A DNA stretch of 64,000 bases from Fontimonas thermophila (GTDB lineage Bacteria > Pseudomonadota > Gammaproteobacteria > Nevskiales > Nevskiaceae), in assembly GCF_900113085.1 (NCBI RefSeq), contig NZ_FOOC01000004.1, forward strand, positions 143,124-207,123, written 5' to 3'. The translations under genes were made by a program, and so were the position numbers. Below the pieces are notes generated by a model. That model searched no databases and had not been told where the DNA came from. It saw only the letters and a program-made list of their open reading frames with translations. Below are positions 17,929-28,603 of this stretch, in pieces; within the stretch, counting starts at the first letter, position 1, and each line of letters opens with the position of its first letter.

Positions 17929-19914
17929 ACGTATCCACGAACGCCGCCGGGCCGAGCGCGGTTTGAACGCCCGCACCGCGTCGACCAGGGCGTTTTGTCC
18001 GGCGGGGTCGGGATCGTCTAGGTAGCGCATGCGCACGTAGAGCTGCGTAATGTGGTGAATGGCCTGCGCCCATTCCGGATGGACGGCGGCTACGCGTGCG
18101 GCATAGTCGCGGGGGCCTTCTCCGGGGCGTTGCGGCAGACCGGCGCGGGCGAGCCGGCGTGTCAGCCGCTGCCATTCGCGCAAGGCGGCATCGCGCACCG
18201 GTTCTGGTGCGAACTGGCGCAGTGTCAGCACGCCCATGAAGGCGAGGATCGAGGTGCCGAGTACGGTGAGCGCGAGGATCGTATCGCGCAGGTCATCGAG
18301 TCCCAGACGTTCGAGAAAACGCTGCTGCAGTTCCGGTCCGTAAGAGAGCACGAGCGCGTTCCAGCGTCCGTTGAGCCATTCCCAGCGGGCTTCCAGATAA
18401 AAGCGCAGGCGCGTGCGGGCGGCGAGGTGACCGGGCAGACCTTCCGCTGCATCGAGCGCAGCTTCGATGCTCTGCTCGATGCGCTGTGGCGATACCGCGG
18501 CCGTCGGATCGACGCGCACCCAGCCGCGGTTCTCGATCCACACTTCCGCCCACGCGTGGGCGTCGGACTGACGCACGACGTAGTAATCGCCGAAGACATT
18601 GTGCTGGCCGCCCTGATAGCCGGTGACGACCCGCGCCGGAATGCCGGCGGCGCGCATCAGGAAACTGAAAGCCCCGGCGTAGTGCTCGCAAAATCCACGG
18701 CGGGTATCGAACAGGAATTCATCGACGCTGTGCCGTCCCAGTGGCGGCGGCCGCAAGGTATAGACGAAGGGTTGTTCGTGAAACATGCGCAGTACAGCGG
18801 TGACCAGCGCCTCATCGTCGGTGTAATGCGTGCGCAGCGTGGCGGCGAGTGTGCGCGTGCGGGGATTGAAGTCGGGCGGCAGGCGCAGGTAGCGCTTGCG
18901 GGCATGCTCGTCCAGCTCCGGCGCCAGGCGGTATTGCATGTACGAGGTCAGCTCGTAGCGGCGGCGCTCGGTCACGGGTTTGCGTGCGAGTAGCTGGCCC
19001 TCGCGGCCGATGAACGCATCGTCGGGCAGGGATCGCGCCGCCGGCATGTCCAACGCGAACAGCCAGCGGCCGCGCTGCGACTCCAGCATGATCGCATAGG
19101 ACACCGGTTCACCGAGCAGTTCGAGCCGCGATGAGAGACCTGATGCGAAGGTCGGAACGCTGTCCCGCCAGGCGCGGCCGTCGAAGTGATCGAAAACCGG
19201 TCCGCGCCAGTAGCGCGCCGACGGCGGCGGAACCGGGCCGTGGAATTCGACGCGGAAGGCGACCTCATCGGATTCGATCAGGCGCGAGATGTCGCCGGGC
19301 GCCATCTGGTCGGGCAGGCCACTACGCGCCGCGGCGCTGTCCTCGGGCAATCCCCACAGAGGTCCGGGAATGCGCGGGAACAGGACGAACAGCAGCACCA
19401 TCAGCGGCAGTGCCTGCAGCACCATGATTCCGCCTTTGCGCAGGGTGATGCGCGGTGACAGCGCGCCGCGATGCTGGCATTCGATGAGGACGGCGGTGAC
19501 CGCAAGGACGCACACGAACAGATAGGCCACCGTCCACATTTCCTGCGAGAACAGGAAGTGGGTGAGCAGCATGAAGTACATCAGGAAGATCAGCACCATC
19601 ACGTCGCGGCGGCCTTTGAACTCCAGCAGCTTGAGGGCCGTCATCACACACAGCAGCGTCGTTCCGGCGTTCTGGCCGCCGAGACGGCCATCGAAGTGGA
19701 CGAGGACGCCGACGAACGCGAGCAGCGCGAGGGCGATCTTGACCATCGTGCCCGGCATGCGCCACTGCCGGTATGCGGTGAGACCACGCCAGACGATCAA
19801 TCCCGCGATCAGTGCCGACACCCACGGCGGCAGGTGTCCGACATGCGGCGCCAGCGTCAGTGTCAGCACGGCGAGCAAGCGTAGCAGGGTGGCCAGCGGC
19901 AGGTACTCGTTCAC
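17923..19914 (-). CDS. TgpA-type membrane transglutaminase-like protein (DUF3488)
   Basis: A 663-residue inner-membrane protein. Several N-terminal helices form the DUF3488 region. They are followed by a periplasmic transglutaminase-like domain whose triad is visible as Cys in TRRGFCEHYAGAF, His in SDAHAWAEVWIE and Asp in VRVDPTAAVSP, and then a C-terminal helix with a cytoplasmic tail. The GTG at 19914 is chosen because it overlaps the DUF58 stop (GTGA); the longer reading has a basic, unlikely N-terminus. It is the last gene of the moxR-DUF58-tgpA operon, whose TgpA member in Pseudomonas is known to be essential. The substrate is unknown. Confidence 0.88.
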   Translation of the reverse strand: MNEYLPLATLLRLLAVLTLTLAPHVGHLPPWVSALIAGLIVWRGLTAYRQWRMPGTMVKIALALLAFVGVLVHFDGRLGGQNAGTTLLCVMTALKLLEFKGRRDVMVLIFLMYFMLLTHFLFSQEMWTVAYLFVCVLAVTAVLIECQHRGALSPRITLRKGGIMVLQALPLMVLLFVLFPRIPGPLWGLPEDSAAARSGLPDQMAPGDISRLIESDEVAFRVEFHGPVPPPSARYWRGPVFDHFDGRAWRDSVPTFASGLSSRLELLGEPVSYAIMLESQRGRWLFALDMPAARSLPDDAFIGREGQLLARKPVTERRRYELTSYMQYRLAPELDEHARKRYLRLPPDFNPRTRTLAATLRTHYTDDEALVTAVLRMFHEQPFVYTLRPPPLGRHSVDEFLFDTRRGFCEHYAGAFSFLMRAAGIPARVVTGYQGGQHNVFGDYYVVRQSDAHAWAEVWIENRGWVRVDPTAAVSPQRIEQSIEAALDAAEGLPGHLAARTRLRFYLEARWEWLNGRWNALVLSYGPELQQRFLERLGLDDLRDTILALTVLGTSILAFMGVLTLRQFAPEPVRDAALREWQRLTRRLARAGLPQRPGEGPRDYAARVAAVHPEWAQAIHHITQLYVRMRYLDDPDPAGQNALVDAVRAFKPRSARRRSWIRS

Positions 19915-20912
19915 GGCTGTGCGTCTTCGTAGAGCGCCAGTGCGCGCAGACACTCGATGCGGTGCGCATCGCCGCGGCCGGGAGCGATCACCCGGCCGGG
20001 GAGGCGCAGGCCGTAACTGCGCTGTGCGGCCTCGGCGTCGAGAACCCAGCGCGTCAGTTGTGACAGACGTGCCTCCGTGTCGAGCCAGGGCAATGCCACC
20101 CAGTCCAGCCACAGCTCCTGCTCCAGGGTTTCGGCGAACTGTTTGACCACCGGATGCGTCAGTTTGGGGAAGCTTTTCCAGTGGATGGAACGTGGTGCAT
20201 CACCGCGGCGGTAGCTGCGCAGGCCGGCGAATTCGTCCTGCCCGCTGCGTTCGCCGCTGGCCAGCCCATTCGTGCCCACGGTCGCGGGAGGCACGATCCC
20301 GCCGGGTGCTGGGCGCGGAAACACCAGGCAGCGCATGTCCAGTTCCGCCCAGGTCCAGGCGTGGAACAACCCCAGCGGATATTCGGTGGAGACGCTGAAC
20401 ACGCCTGCCGGCAGCCAGCCGCGATGCTGTGTCGGCAGCGACAGGACCAGCGTGATCGAGCCCCGTGCCGGCACATCGGCGGTAATCGCTTGCTTCTCGG
20501 CCTTGGGCCAGCTCAGGGCCAGCGCATAGCGCGGGTGTGCGGACGGGTTGTCGATGCGCACTTCGAAATGCGCGATGTCGCCGGCGAAGACCGGCGCACA
20601 AGAGCCGGCACGCAACTGGATGTTGACGAGATTCGCATGCGTGTGATGCATACACACCAACCCCAGGCCCGCGAGCAGGAAGGTCAGCAGAAAAGCCATG
20701 CTGTTCGAGTAGTTCATCGCGCCCAGCAGCATGGCCAGCAGCATCAGCGCGAAGGCATAGCCGAAGCGGGTTGGCAGAATGTAGACGCGTCCACGCGCCA
20801 CGGTGATCGGTCCTGACTGACGGCGGACACGGGCCATCACCCAGGCATCGATGCGGTTCTGGACGAAGTGCAGCGGCTTGAGCAGAACCGTGGTGATCAG
20901 CCATACGCGCAT
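19911..20912 (-). CDS. DUF58 domain-containing membrane protein
   Basis: The 333-residue product has two N-terminal membrane helices (after ILPTRFGYAFALMLLAMLLG) and the DUF58 signature RSGQDEFAGLRSYRRGDAPR with IHWKSFPK, a von Willebrand-A-like region. Such proteins are usually encoded with MoxR ATPases and are thought to work with them. ATG 20912 has no good ribosome-binding site. A TTG at 20966 has GAGGA six bases upstream but would add 18 residues and overlap moxR by 23 bases, so the start is uncertain. Confidence 0.85.
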   Translation of the reverse strand: MRVWLITTVLLKPLHFVQNRIDAWVMARVRRQSGPITVARGRVYILPTRFGYAFALMLLAMLLGAMNYSNSMAFLLTFLLAGLGLVCMHHTHANLVNIQLRAGSCAPVFAGDIAHFEVRIDNPSAHPRYALALSWPKAEKQAITADVPARGSITLVLSLPTQHRGWLPAGVFSVSTEYPLGLFHAWTWAELDMRCLVFPRPAPGGIVPPATVGTNGLASGERSGQDEFAGLRSYRRGDAPRSIHWKSFPKLTHPVVKQFAETLEQELWLDWVALPWLDTEARLSQLTRWVLDAEAAQRSYGLRLPGRVIAPGRGDAHRIECLRALALYEDAQP

Positions 20913-20943
20913 CGTCGGGGCCGTCCGTTCGAAAGCGGCGCGG

Positions 20944-21855
20944 TCACGGAACCGCGACCTGCGCAAGGATTTCCTCGGCGGTCGGGGTGCTGCCGGCGCG
21001 CTCGGGGGCGGCGACGAGACGGTGACCGACCACGGCGGCGAAGACGGCCTGCACGTCTTCCGGAATCACGCCGCTGCGCCCGTCGATCAGCGCCCAGGCC
21101 TGCGCGGCGCGGCGCAACGCAAGCCCGGCACGCGGCGATAGCCCCTGACGCAGTCCGGGCAGTTCGCGGGTGTGCTGGATTAGCGCGAGCAGGTAATCGA
21201 TCAACGCCGGCGAAGTGCGTACTTGTTTCACGCTTTGCTGCAGGGTGATCAGCTCGGCGGCAGTCATCGCTGGTGCGATTTCCTGCAGCAGATCCCGGCG
21301 CTCGCGTTCCTGCAGCAGCGCGCGTTCGGCCTGCGGGTCGGGGTATCCCAGGGCGATGCGCATCAAAAAGCGGTCGAGTTGCGATTCCGGTAGCGGGAAT
21401 GTGCCGATCTGCTGCGCCGGGTTCTGGGTCGCGATCACGAAGAACGGCTCCGGCAGTTTGCGTGTGGCGCCCTCGACCGTGACCTGACGTTCCTCCATGG
21501 CCTCGAGCAGAGCCGATTGTGTCTTCGGACTCGCGCGATTGACCTCATCGGCGAGGATGAGCTGCGCAAAAATCGGCCCCGGATGGAAGCGAAAGCCGCC
21601 CTCGCGCGATTCGTAGACGGATACCCCGAGGATATCGGCCGGCAGCAGATCGGAGGTGAACTGGATGCGCTGGAACTCGAGGCCGAGCACGCGACCGAGC
21701 GCCAGCGCCATCGTCGTCTTGCCGACGCCGGGAATGTCCTCGATCAACAAATGCCCGCGCGCGAGCAGACAGGCCATCGCCAGACGCAACTGGGTGTGTT
21801 TGCCGAGGATGATCGTGTCCAGTTTGTGCAGCGCCTGCTGTAGCGGCGAGCCCAT
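20944..21855 (-). CDS. MoxR-family AAA+ ATPase
   Basis: The 303-residue ATPase has Walker A EDIPGVGKTTMALAL, Walker B QLILADEVNRASPKTQ and the sensor-region motif VIATQNPAQQIGTFPLPESQ, all typical of MoxR. MoxR proteins act as chaperone-like ATPases for partner proteins, usually with a DUF58/VWA protein as here. ATG 21855 is supported by GGAG six bases upstream; longer in-frame readings run into the promoter region. It is the first gene of a three-gene operon with DUF58 and TgpA, and it is divergent from the patatin gene. Confidence 0.92.
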   Translation of the reverse strand: MGSPLQQALHKLDTIILGKHTQLRLAMACLLARGHLLIEDIPGVGKTTMALALGRVLGLEFQRIQFTSDLLPADILGVSVYESREGGFRFHPGPIFAQLILADEVNRASPKTQSALLEAMEERQVTVEGATRKLPEPFFVIATQNPAQQIGTFPLPESQLDRFLMRIALGYPDPQAERALLQERERRDLLQEIAPAMTAAELITLQQSVKQVRTSPALIDYLLALIQHTRELPGLRQGLSPRAGLALRRAAQAWALIDGRSGVIPEDVQAVFAAVVGHRLVAAPERAGSTPTAEEILAQVAVP

Positions 21856-22018
21856 GTCATGCTCCGACGTCGGTAAACCCGGGCAGTGTATTGAATGAGC
21901 AGACGAACGGCAGCGAATGCCGCGATCGGTGCAATGGGAAAATATTACTGCCGGGTTGCCAGCCCACCCCTGGCGTTCCACCATACGCCGTGTCCCAACA
22001 ACGATCGATGAGGCTGTG

Positions 22019-23518
22019 GTGGACCGTAAAAAGCGGAATCTGCTCAACGCGATGCGTTTCGCCACGGATTATGCGTCCTGGCGCGAGGCGGCCGAGGCCT
22101 TGGACCGGATCGAAGGTCGCGACGACTGGCGTGCGGACGATACGTCCGACGACTACGACTGGCGACTGATCCGCGCGCGCTTGCGCCAGGTGCGGCAATA
22201 CCGCGAGGAGGGGCAGATCGCCAAGCTGGTGCATCACCTGCGGCAAGGCTTGCACTGGAATCTCGGCAACATCGGCAATCCGCGGCTGTACGAATACGCA
22301 CGCGTCGGCACCAAGCATCTGATCCACGACTACGTCAACGAGATCGCATCGGCACTGGAGTTTCTCGTCGACCTGCAATCCCCCGAGTTTCCGGAGGCGG
22401 ACAAGCCAAAGTTCTTTCGGGAGCTGGCGCAAAGCTATGGCCGCTCGGCGCTGATGTTGTCGGGCGGCGCGACGCTGGGTTTGTTCCACGTCGGTGTCGT
22501 CAAGGCGCTTTATCGTGAAGGACTGGTGCCGCCGATCATGTCCGGATCGAGCGCCGGTTCGGTGGTTTGTGCGACGGTCGGCACGCGCGCGCCCGACGAA
22601 GTCGAAGAACTGCTCGATCCCGAGGCGGCGTATTACCACTTCTGGCGCATCCTGCCGTGGCGCGAGATGCTGCGCAACCGCTCGGTGATGGATCAGAACC
22701 AGCTGCGCAAGGCCATCGCCGCGAACGTGCGCGATCTGACTTTCGAGCAGGCGTATCAACGTTCCGGGCGGGTCATCAACATCACCGTCTCACCGGCAGG
22801 CGTGAACCAGCCGCCGCGTCTGTTGAACTACCTGACTTTCCCTTATCTGTATCTGCACGAGGCAGTGCTCGCATCCTGTGCGGTGCCGATTCTGTTCCCG
22901 CCGGTGATGCTGATGACCCAGGACGAGCGTGGCCAGCGTGTGCCCTACATGCCGCTGCTGCGCTGGAACGATGGTTCGCTGAAGTCGGATCTACCGATCC
23001 TGCGCATGCGCCGGCTCCACAACGTCAACCATTTCATCGTCAGTCAGACCAACCCGCACGTATTACCGTTCATTTCGCGGCGCGAGCCAGGCAAAGGGGG
23101 CGTGCTCGACTCCACCCGTCACTATGCGCTGTCGAGCGTGCTTCATCAGTCCAAGGGCATCGTCGACTGGGTGCGGCACAATCTCCCGGACGGTGGACTG
23201 CGCCGCACCCTCGATGCGGCGTCGTCGATTCTCGATCAGGAATACCGCGGCAACATCAACATCCTTCCGGAAGTGAGCCTGTGGCGTTACGCCAACGTCA
23301 CCGCCAATCCGTCGATGGAATCGGTCAAGCGCTTCATGCTCGAAGGCGAGCGCGCGACCTGGCCGCGCATCGAGATGATCCGCAACCAGACCCTGATCAG
23401 CCAGACGCTCAACGACTGCGTCGAGCGCATCGAGCGGGGAGCGGCCGCACGTCCGGTCGCGCCCCGCGGGAGTCAGGCCAAGCCCGACCTGCGTATCGTG
23501 CGTGCGCGCACGCCGTAA
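22019..23518 (+). CDS. patatin-like phospholipase with N-terminal DUF3336
   Basis: The 499-residue serine lipase begins with a DUF3336 region (MRFATDYASWREAAEALDRI) and continues with a patatin domain: oxyanion loop SGGATLGLFHVGVVKAL, nucleophile Ser in GSSAGS and catalytic Asp in RWNDGSL. This layout is shared with eukaryotic SDP1/TGL-type triacylglycerol lipases, so an intracellular triacylglycerol or phospholipid substrate is likely. GTG 22019 is chosen because GAGG lies five bases upstream. An ATG at 21917 is in frame but lacks a ribosome-binding site and adds a segment unlike the family. Confidence 0.88.
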   Translation: MDRKKRNLLNAMRFATDYASWREAAEALDRIEGRDDWRADDTSDDYDWRLIRARLRQVRQYREEGQIAKLVHHLRQGLHWNLGNIGNPRLYEYARVGTKHLIHDYVNEIASALEFLVDLQSPEFPEADKPKFFRELAQSYGRSALMLSGGATLGLFHVGVVKALYREGLVPPIMSGSSAGSVVCATVGTRAPDEVEELLDPEAAYYHFWRILPWREMLRNRSVMDQNQLRKAIAANVRDLTFEQAYQRSGRVINITVSPAGVNQPPRLLNYLTFPYLYLHEAVLASCAVPILFPPVMLMTQDERGQRVPYMPLLRWNDGSLKSDLPILRMRRLHNVNHFIVSQTNPHVLPFISRREPGKGGVLDSTRHYALSSVLHQSKGIVDWVRHNLPDGGLRRTLDAASSILDQEYRGNINILPEVSLWRYANVTANPSMESVKRFMLEGERATWPRIEMIRNQTLISQTLNDCVERIERGAAARPVAPRGSQAKPDLRIVRARTP

Positions 23519-23548
23519 GCCCGGCCGATCAGCGCCGATCGCGGCGAT

Positions 23549-26356
23549 TTACAGCGCCGCGATGCGCGCGTGCTGGGCGCGCAGCGCGTCGAGATCCTGA
23601 CGCTGCTTGGCGGCCAGTTCACGGGTTTGCTGCTGCACGTGTTCCGGCGCCTTGGCGAAGTTGGGATTCTCCACGCGCGCCGTGGTCTTGGCGAGCTCGC
23701 TTTCAAGCTTGGCGATCTGCTTGGACAGGCGTGCCAGTTCCGCTTGCTTGTCGATCAGGCCCGCCATCGGCACGAGCAGGCGCATGGTGCCGACCAGCGC
23801 GGTAGCCGATTGTGGTGCGGCCTCACCCGCGGCGAGCACACGCGGGGCCTCGACGCGCGCCAGAAACTGGATGCTCGGCAACAGCCGCGCCACGCGTTCG
23901 CGATCGCTGGCGTCGGCGTCCTGCAGCAGCAATGGCAGCGTTTTGCCGGGGGCGATATCCATCTCGCCGCGGATCTGGCGCACGGCGAGGATGAAGCGCT
24001 TGAGCCAGTCGATATCGGCTTCGGCGGCCTCGTCGATCCGGTCCGGCTCGGGTTGCGGATACGGCTGCAGCATGATGCTGGGCCCGGCCTTGCCGGCGAG
24101 CGGTGCGACCCGCTGCCAGATTTCCTCGGTGATGAACGGCATCAGCGGATGCAGCAGGCGCAGCGTCGTTTCGAGCACGCGCACCAGGGTGCGGCGTGTG
24201 CCGCGCTGCGCTGCTGCGCTGCCGTGCTGCAGCGCCGGTTTGCTCAGTTCCAGATACCAATCGCAGAACTCGTTCCAGACGAACTGGTACAGGGTTTGCG
24301 CGAGCAGGTCGAAGCGGTAGGTCTTGAAGTGTTCGGCCACTTCGGCTTCGACCTTCTGCAGACGCGAGACGATCCAGCGATCGGCCACCGACAGCTCGCA
24401 GGGCAGCGCGGCGTCCCGACCGCAATCCTGGCCTTCGGTGTTCATCAGTACGAAGCGCGCCGCATTCCAGATCTTGTTGCAGAAATTGCGGTAGCCGGCG
24501 GCACGCGATGCATCGAAGCGGATGTCGCGGCCGGTGGACGCGAGCGCGAGGAAGGTAAAGCGCAGCGCATCCACGCCTACCGGCTCGATGCCGTTCGGGA
24601 ACTGCCGGCGCGTGGCCTGTTCGATTTTGGCCGCCATTTGCGGCTGCATCAGGCCGGTGGTGCGCTTGGCGACGAGATCTTCGAGGCCGATGCCGTCGAC
24701 CAAATCCAGCGGGTCGAGGATGTTGCCCTTGGACTTGGACATCTTGTTGCCCTCGGCGTCGCGCACCAGGCCGGTGATATAGACCTCGCGGAACGGCACC
24801 TCGCCCATGAAGTGCAGACCCATCATCGCCATGCGGGCGACCCAGAAGAAGATGATGTCGAAGCCGGTGACCAGCACGCTGGTGGGGTACCAGCGTTTCA
24901 GGTCTTCGGTCTGCTCGGGCCAACCCAGGGTCGAGAATGGCCAGAGCGCCGATGAGAACCAGGTATCGAAGGTGTCCTCGTCCTGGCGCAGCGGCGTATC
25001 GGGTCTGAGCTGACCTGCGTATTTGGGATTGGTGCGGACCTCGGCCTCGCTGCGACCGACGTACACGTTCCCGGCTTCGTCGTACCACGCCGGGATGCGG
25101 TGGCCCCACCACAGGTTGCGCGAGATGCACCAGTCCTGGATGTTGTCCAGCCACTGGCGATAGGTGTTGATCCAGTTCTCCGGCACGAAGCGCATGCGGC
25201 CGCTGTGCGCGGCATCGAGCGCCTGCTTGGCCAGGCCTTTCATGTTCACGAACCACTGATCGGTCAGATAGGGTTCGATGACGACGCCGGTGCGGTCGCC
25301 GCGTGGAACCTTGAGCGTGTGCTCCTCGATTTTCTCGACCAGCCCGAGCCGGGTCATATCCTCGACTACGCGCGTGCGGGCATCGAAGCGGTCGAGGCCG
25401 CGATAGGCCGGCGGGGCGGCATCGTTGATGTGTGCCGTCGGCGTGAACACGTTGATCAGCGGCAGGCCGTGGCGCGCTGCGACCGCATAGTCGTTGAAAT
25501 CGTGTGCGGGCGTGATCTTGACCACGCCGGTGCCAAACTCGCGATCGACGTAGTCATCGCCGATGATCGGGATCTCGCGATCACACAGCGGCAGCCGCAC
25601 GGCCTTGCCGATCAGGTGACGGTAACGCGCATCTTCCGGATGGACGGCGACGGCCGTGTCGCCGAGCATCGTTTCCGGACGGGTGGTCGCTACCGTCAGG
25701 TGTCCGGATCCGTCTGCGAGCGGATACCGGAAATACCAGAGCTTGCCTTTTTCCTCGCGGCTTTCGACTTCCAGATCCGAGATCGCGGTCAGCAGCACCG
25801 GATCCCAGTTGACCAGGCGTTTGCCGCGATAGATCAGGCCTTGTTCATACAGCCGCACGAACTCCTCGGTGACGGCGCGGCTGAGCTGCTCGTCCATCGT
25901 GAAACGCTCGCGCGTCCAGTCGACGGAATTGCCCATGCGCCGCATCTGCATGGTGATCGTATTGCCGGAGTATTCCTTCCATTCCCAGACTTTTTCCAGG
26001 AATTTTTCGCGGCCGAGGTCGGTGCGCTTGATCCCCTGCGCGGCGAGCTGGCGCTCGACGACCATCTGGGTGGCGATGCCGGCGTGGTCGGTGCCGGGCA
26101 GCCACAGCGTATCGAATCCCCGCATGCGGTGATAGCGCGTCAGCGCGTCCATCACGGCGTGCTGGAAGGCATGCCCCATGTGCAGCGTGCCCGTGACGTT
26201 GGGGGGCGGAATCATGATGCAGTAGGGCGTCAGGCTGGCGCGATCGACGCCGCGCAGCTTGGCGACCGTCTCTGGCGTGTAGTAGCCGTTTTTTTCCCAG
26301 ACTTCGCACCAGTGAGCTTCGATACGCTTGGGGTCGAACGTCTTGTCCATCGTCAT
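23549..26356 (-). CDS. valS: valine--tRNA ligase
   Basis: ValRS charges tRNA-Val and edits mis-charged threonine. The 935-residue class I synthetase has the HIGH-type motif [12 protein letters not shown], a large editing domain, the KMSKS motif in [13 protein letters not shown], the anticodon-binding domain and the C-terminal coiled-coil arm ([20 protein letters not shown]) unique to ValRS. ATG 26356 ([16 protein letters not shown]) is the family start; the frame stays open upstream but that part is not conserved. It lies downstream of holC on the same strand. Confidence 0.97.
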   Translation of the reverse strand: MTMDKTFDPKRIEAHWCEVWEKNGYYTPETVAKLRGVDRASLTPYCIMIPPPNVTGTLHMGHAFQHAVMDALTRYHRMRGFDTLWLPGTDHAGIATQMVVERQLAAQGIKRTDLGREKFLEKVWEWKEYSGNTITMQMRRMGNSVDWTRERFTMDEQLSRAVTEEFVRLYEQGLIYRGKRLVNWDPVLLTAISDLEVESREEKGKLWYFRYPLADGSGHLTVATTRPETMLGDTAVAVHPEDARYRHLIGKAVRLPLCDREIPIIGDDYVDREFGTGVVKITPAHDFNDYAVAARHGLPLINVFTPTAHINDAAPPAYRGLDRFDARTRVVEDMTRLGLVEKIEEHTLKVPRGDRTGVVIEPYLTDQWFVNMKGLAKQALDAAHSGRMRFVPENWINTYRQWLDNIQDWCISRNLWWGHRIPAWYDEAGNVYVGRSEAEVRTNPKYAGQLRPDTPLRQDEDTFDTWFSSALWPFSTLGWPEQTEDLKRWYPTSVLVTGFDIIFFWVARMAMMGLHFMGEVPFREVYITGLVRDAEGNKMSKSKGNILDPLDLVDGIGLEDLVAKRTTGLMQPQMAAKIEQATRRQFPNGIEPVGVDALRFTFLALASTGRDIRFDASRAAGYRNFCNKIWNAARFVLMNTEGQDCGRDAALPCELSVADRWIVSRLQKVEAEVAEHFKTYRFDLLAQTLYQFVWNEFCDWYLELSKPALQHGSAAAQRGTRRTLVRVLETTLRLLHPLMPFITEEIWQRVAPLAGKAGPSIMLQPYPQPEPDRIDEAAEADIDWLKRFILAVRQIRGEMDIAPGKTLPLLLQDADASDRERVARLLPSIQFLARVEAPRVLAAGEAAPQSATALVGTMRLLVPMAGLIDKQAELARLSKQIAKLESELAKTTARVENPNFAKAPEHVQQQTRELAAKQRQDLDALRAQHARIAAL

Positions 26357-26493
26357 CGTGGGGTCGGGGCCGGCAGACGGCCCATGCAAAAGCGCCGGGG
26401 TGTCGGCCGATGAATCGAGGCGGAATTGTAACGGAGCGGCCGGACGCGCTCGTACGGCGGCACCGATTCGATGCGTGTGCATTGGGCTGGCGA

Positions 26494-26961
26494 TCAGCGT
26501 GCGCGCTGTACCCAGGCCCCGGCGGCGTTCTGCTCGTAGCTGTTCAAAGGATAGCCGCGGTCGCGGTAGAACCTGTAGCGCTCGCGCGCGGCGGCCCGCT
26601 GGGCGGCATCCCCGGCGACGATTTCGAGCACACGTTCGAAACGGCTGAAGTAATCCGGAACCTCGCGGCCGAGGTTGACGAGGATGTCGTGGTGGCTGTC
26701 CGGCGGTTCGACGACACCGATCAGCACCGCAGGCAGCGGTTCTGCGAGTGCCTGCCCATGATAAAGCTCGTGGGCGATGAAGCTGCCCTGCCGGAAGCTC
26801 CACAATGCGCCATCGATGTCTTCCGCCGTCGCCGCATCGGCATGGACATAGACCTGCTTGCCGGCGGCGGTTGCCTTGTCGCACAGCCGGCATGCGGTCA
26901 GCACCGCGCTGTCTGCTGGGCCGGCCATCTCCGGCAGGATGTAGAAATCGATGCGGGTCAT
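26494..26961 (-). CDS. holC: DNA polymerase III chi subunit
   Basis: HolC is the clamp-loader accessory subunit that links the replisome to single-strand binding protein. The 155-residue product starts [14 protein letters not shown], the family N-terminus, and has [14 protein letters not shown] and the [24 protein letters not shown] core. The order holC then valS, downstream of pepA, is the standard gammaproteobacterial arrangement, but here another gene separates pepA and holC. The C-terminal tail ([19 protein letters not shown]) is a common extension. Confidence 0.92.
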   Translation of the reverse strand: MTRIDFYILPEMAGPADSAVLTACRLCDKATAAGKQVYVHADAATAEDIDGALWSFRQGSFIAHELYHGQALAEPLPAVLIGVVEPPDSHHDILVNLGREVPDYFSRFERVLEIVAGDAAQRAAARERYRFYRDRGYPLNSYEQNAAGAWVQRAR

Positions 26962-26977
26962 GTCGGCAAGACCGTCA

Positions 26978-28603
26978 TTAATGACGGTTACGCGAGGATG
27001 GGGCGTATGGCTTGCCGCCGATCAGCCGGGTCTGCGGGACGAAGTGGGCACTGACCAGGCTCAAGTGCGGCTGATCGAAAGCGGTGCGAATATGGGCGAG
27101 CTCGAGCAGCGTCCAGTCGAGCACATCGGTTTGAAACGGGCGGTGTTCGAGTGCCGAGGATACTGCCGCGGGGAGCGGCGGCGACAGCCAGATCAGCAGG
27201 GGGACGGTGAAGCCGGCTTCGCTGAGCGAGTGTCCGGCGAAATCGCGCGTATGGCCGACCTCCTGCGCGTGGTCGGCAGTGAACAAAAACGCGCCGGATC
27301 CTGCGCCGATTTGCGCCTTGAAGTCCTGCAGCAGACGGGCGATGACATGATCCTGGTAGCGCATGGCGTTGTCGTAGAGGTTGCGCTGCAGGCGGACCCA
27401 GGGGGAGCGGTTTTGCTGCCGCATCAGGGTCATGACGGGATCGTTGCCGTCTGAGAAATAGCGGAATGTGTCCGGATAGCGCAGTTCGTAATGCGGGTGG
27501 GCGCCGAGCAGATGGACGAAGATCATCTTGCGCGGTGTCGGGTCGCGCAGCGCCGCAGCGTAATACGGCAGCAGACCCTCGTCGAGCTTGCGGTCGCCGC
27601 GGCGCCCGCCGACATTGACGAGGTGGACGACATCCGCTTCCTCGGCGTATCGCGGGTTGATGAAACGGTCGTGCTGGTTGGAGATCCAGAACGTCTTGTA
27701 ACCCGCTGCCTTGGCGAGCAAGACGACGCTGGGCTCGGCTTCGTCGTCGAGCGGCTTGTCGATTTCCGCCGGAGTCAGCATCAGGCGGAAGGACGCCACC
27801 GTGCCTGATGTCGCGGAAATGACATCGCGGAACACCAGCGCATCGCGGGCTGCGTGCATGAGCTGCGGCGTCGTCGGTCGCGGATAGCCATACAGTTGCC
27901 AGTTCCAGCGATTGGTGCTCTTGCCGACGACGACGACGACGGTGTGCTCATCGGGACCGACATAGGTCGGCGCCCACAGCGACAGTTTCTGCTCGGCGAT
28001 GAGGCGCTTGTCAGCCAAAGACTCCACTTGCTCTGCAAATTCCCAGTACTGCGGGATCTGCGCGGGCCAGAACACGGCCGGATTGGCGCGCGAGAAGGTC
28101 GGGTTGGCGTGCAGGCCCAGGAACAGCACCAGTATGGCAACCGCCCAGCGGGGTTTGCGTGCGCAGGACGGGGGGGTGTCCGGCGCGAGTAGCAGCAGCA
28201 GGCCCAGCACCAGCGCAGCGGCGAGCGCATATTGCAGCAGCATCGGCCCATACTGCCGGATGAATTCGACGGTCTCGGCGCGGGTGGTGTTACCGATCGC
28301 CTCGATGATCAAGACCGCATCGGGTTTGGTTTCGTAAAACTCGATGAGGAAGGATTTGATGCCAATGTCGAGTGCAAACAGGCTTGCCCAGACGCCATAG
28401 GCGATGCGCTGGCTGCGTCCCTGCAGCAAGTGGCGCAGGGGAAAGACGCCCAGCATGAACACGAGCGCGGCTTTGAGCGCATCGCGCCAGCCGGCGTCGA
28501 GGATGACGTAGGCTGCGAGCACTACGCCGGTTCCGAGGACGATGTCAAAGCGGCGGATGGGCGCCTGCCTGCGCTGCCAGGCGGCAAGCATCGGTACGTC
28601 CAT
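26978..28603 (-). CDS. phosphoethanolamine transferase-like (sulfatase-fold) membrane protein
   Basis: The 541-residue product has about five N-terminal membrane helices (residues 20-170) and a periplasmic alkaline-phosphatase/sulfatase-fold domain like EptA/EptC enzymes that decorate lipid A or LPS core. Family features are NRWNWQLYGYPRPTTP, a Ser/Thr-rich SATSGTVASFRL segment that would carry the nucleophile, and TADHAQEVGH for metal binding. Residue 228 is Lys in VVVVGKSTN, where the family has the metal-ligand Glu of a GES/GET motif; one base (GAG to AAG) would explain it. It starts ATG and is inserted between pepA and holC, 16 bases from holC. Confidence 0.85.
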   Translation of the reverse strand: MDVPMLAAWQRRQAPIRRFDIVLGTGVVLAAYVILDAGWRDALKAALVFMLGVFPLRHLLQGRSQRIAYGVWASLFALDIGIKSFLIEFYETKPDAVLIIEAIGNTTRAETVEFIRQYGPMLLQYALAAALVLGLLLLLAPDTPPSCARKPRWAVAILVLFLGLHANPTFSRANPAVFWPAQIPQYWEFAEQVESLADKRLIAEQKLSLWAPTYVGPDEHTVVVVVGKSTNRWNWQLYGYPRPTTPQLMHAARDALVFRDVISATSGTVASFRLMLTPAEIDKPLDDEAEPSVVLLAKAAGYKTFWISNQHDRFINPRYAEEADVVHLVNVGGRRGDRKLDEGLLPYYAAALRDPTPRKMIFVHLLGAHPHYELRYPDTFRYFSDGNDPVMTLMRQQNRSPWVRLQRNLYDNAMRYQDHVIARLLQDFKAQIGAGSGAFLFTADHAQEVGHTRDFAGHSLSEAGFTVPLLIWLSPPLPAAVSSALEHRPFQTDVLDWTLLELAHIRTAFDQPHLSLVSAHFVPQTRLIGGKPYAPSSRNRH

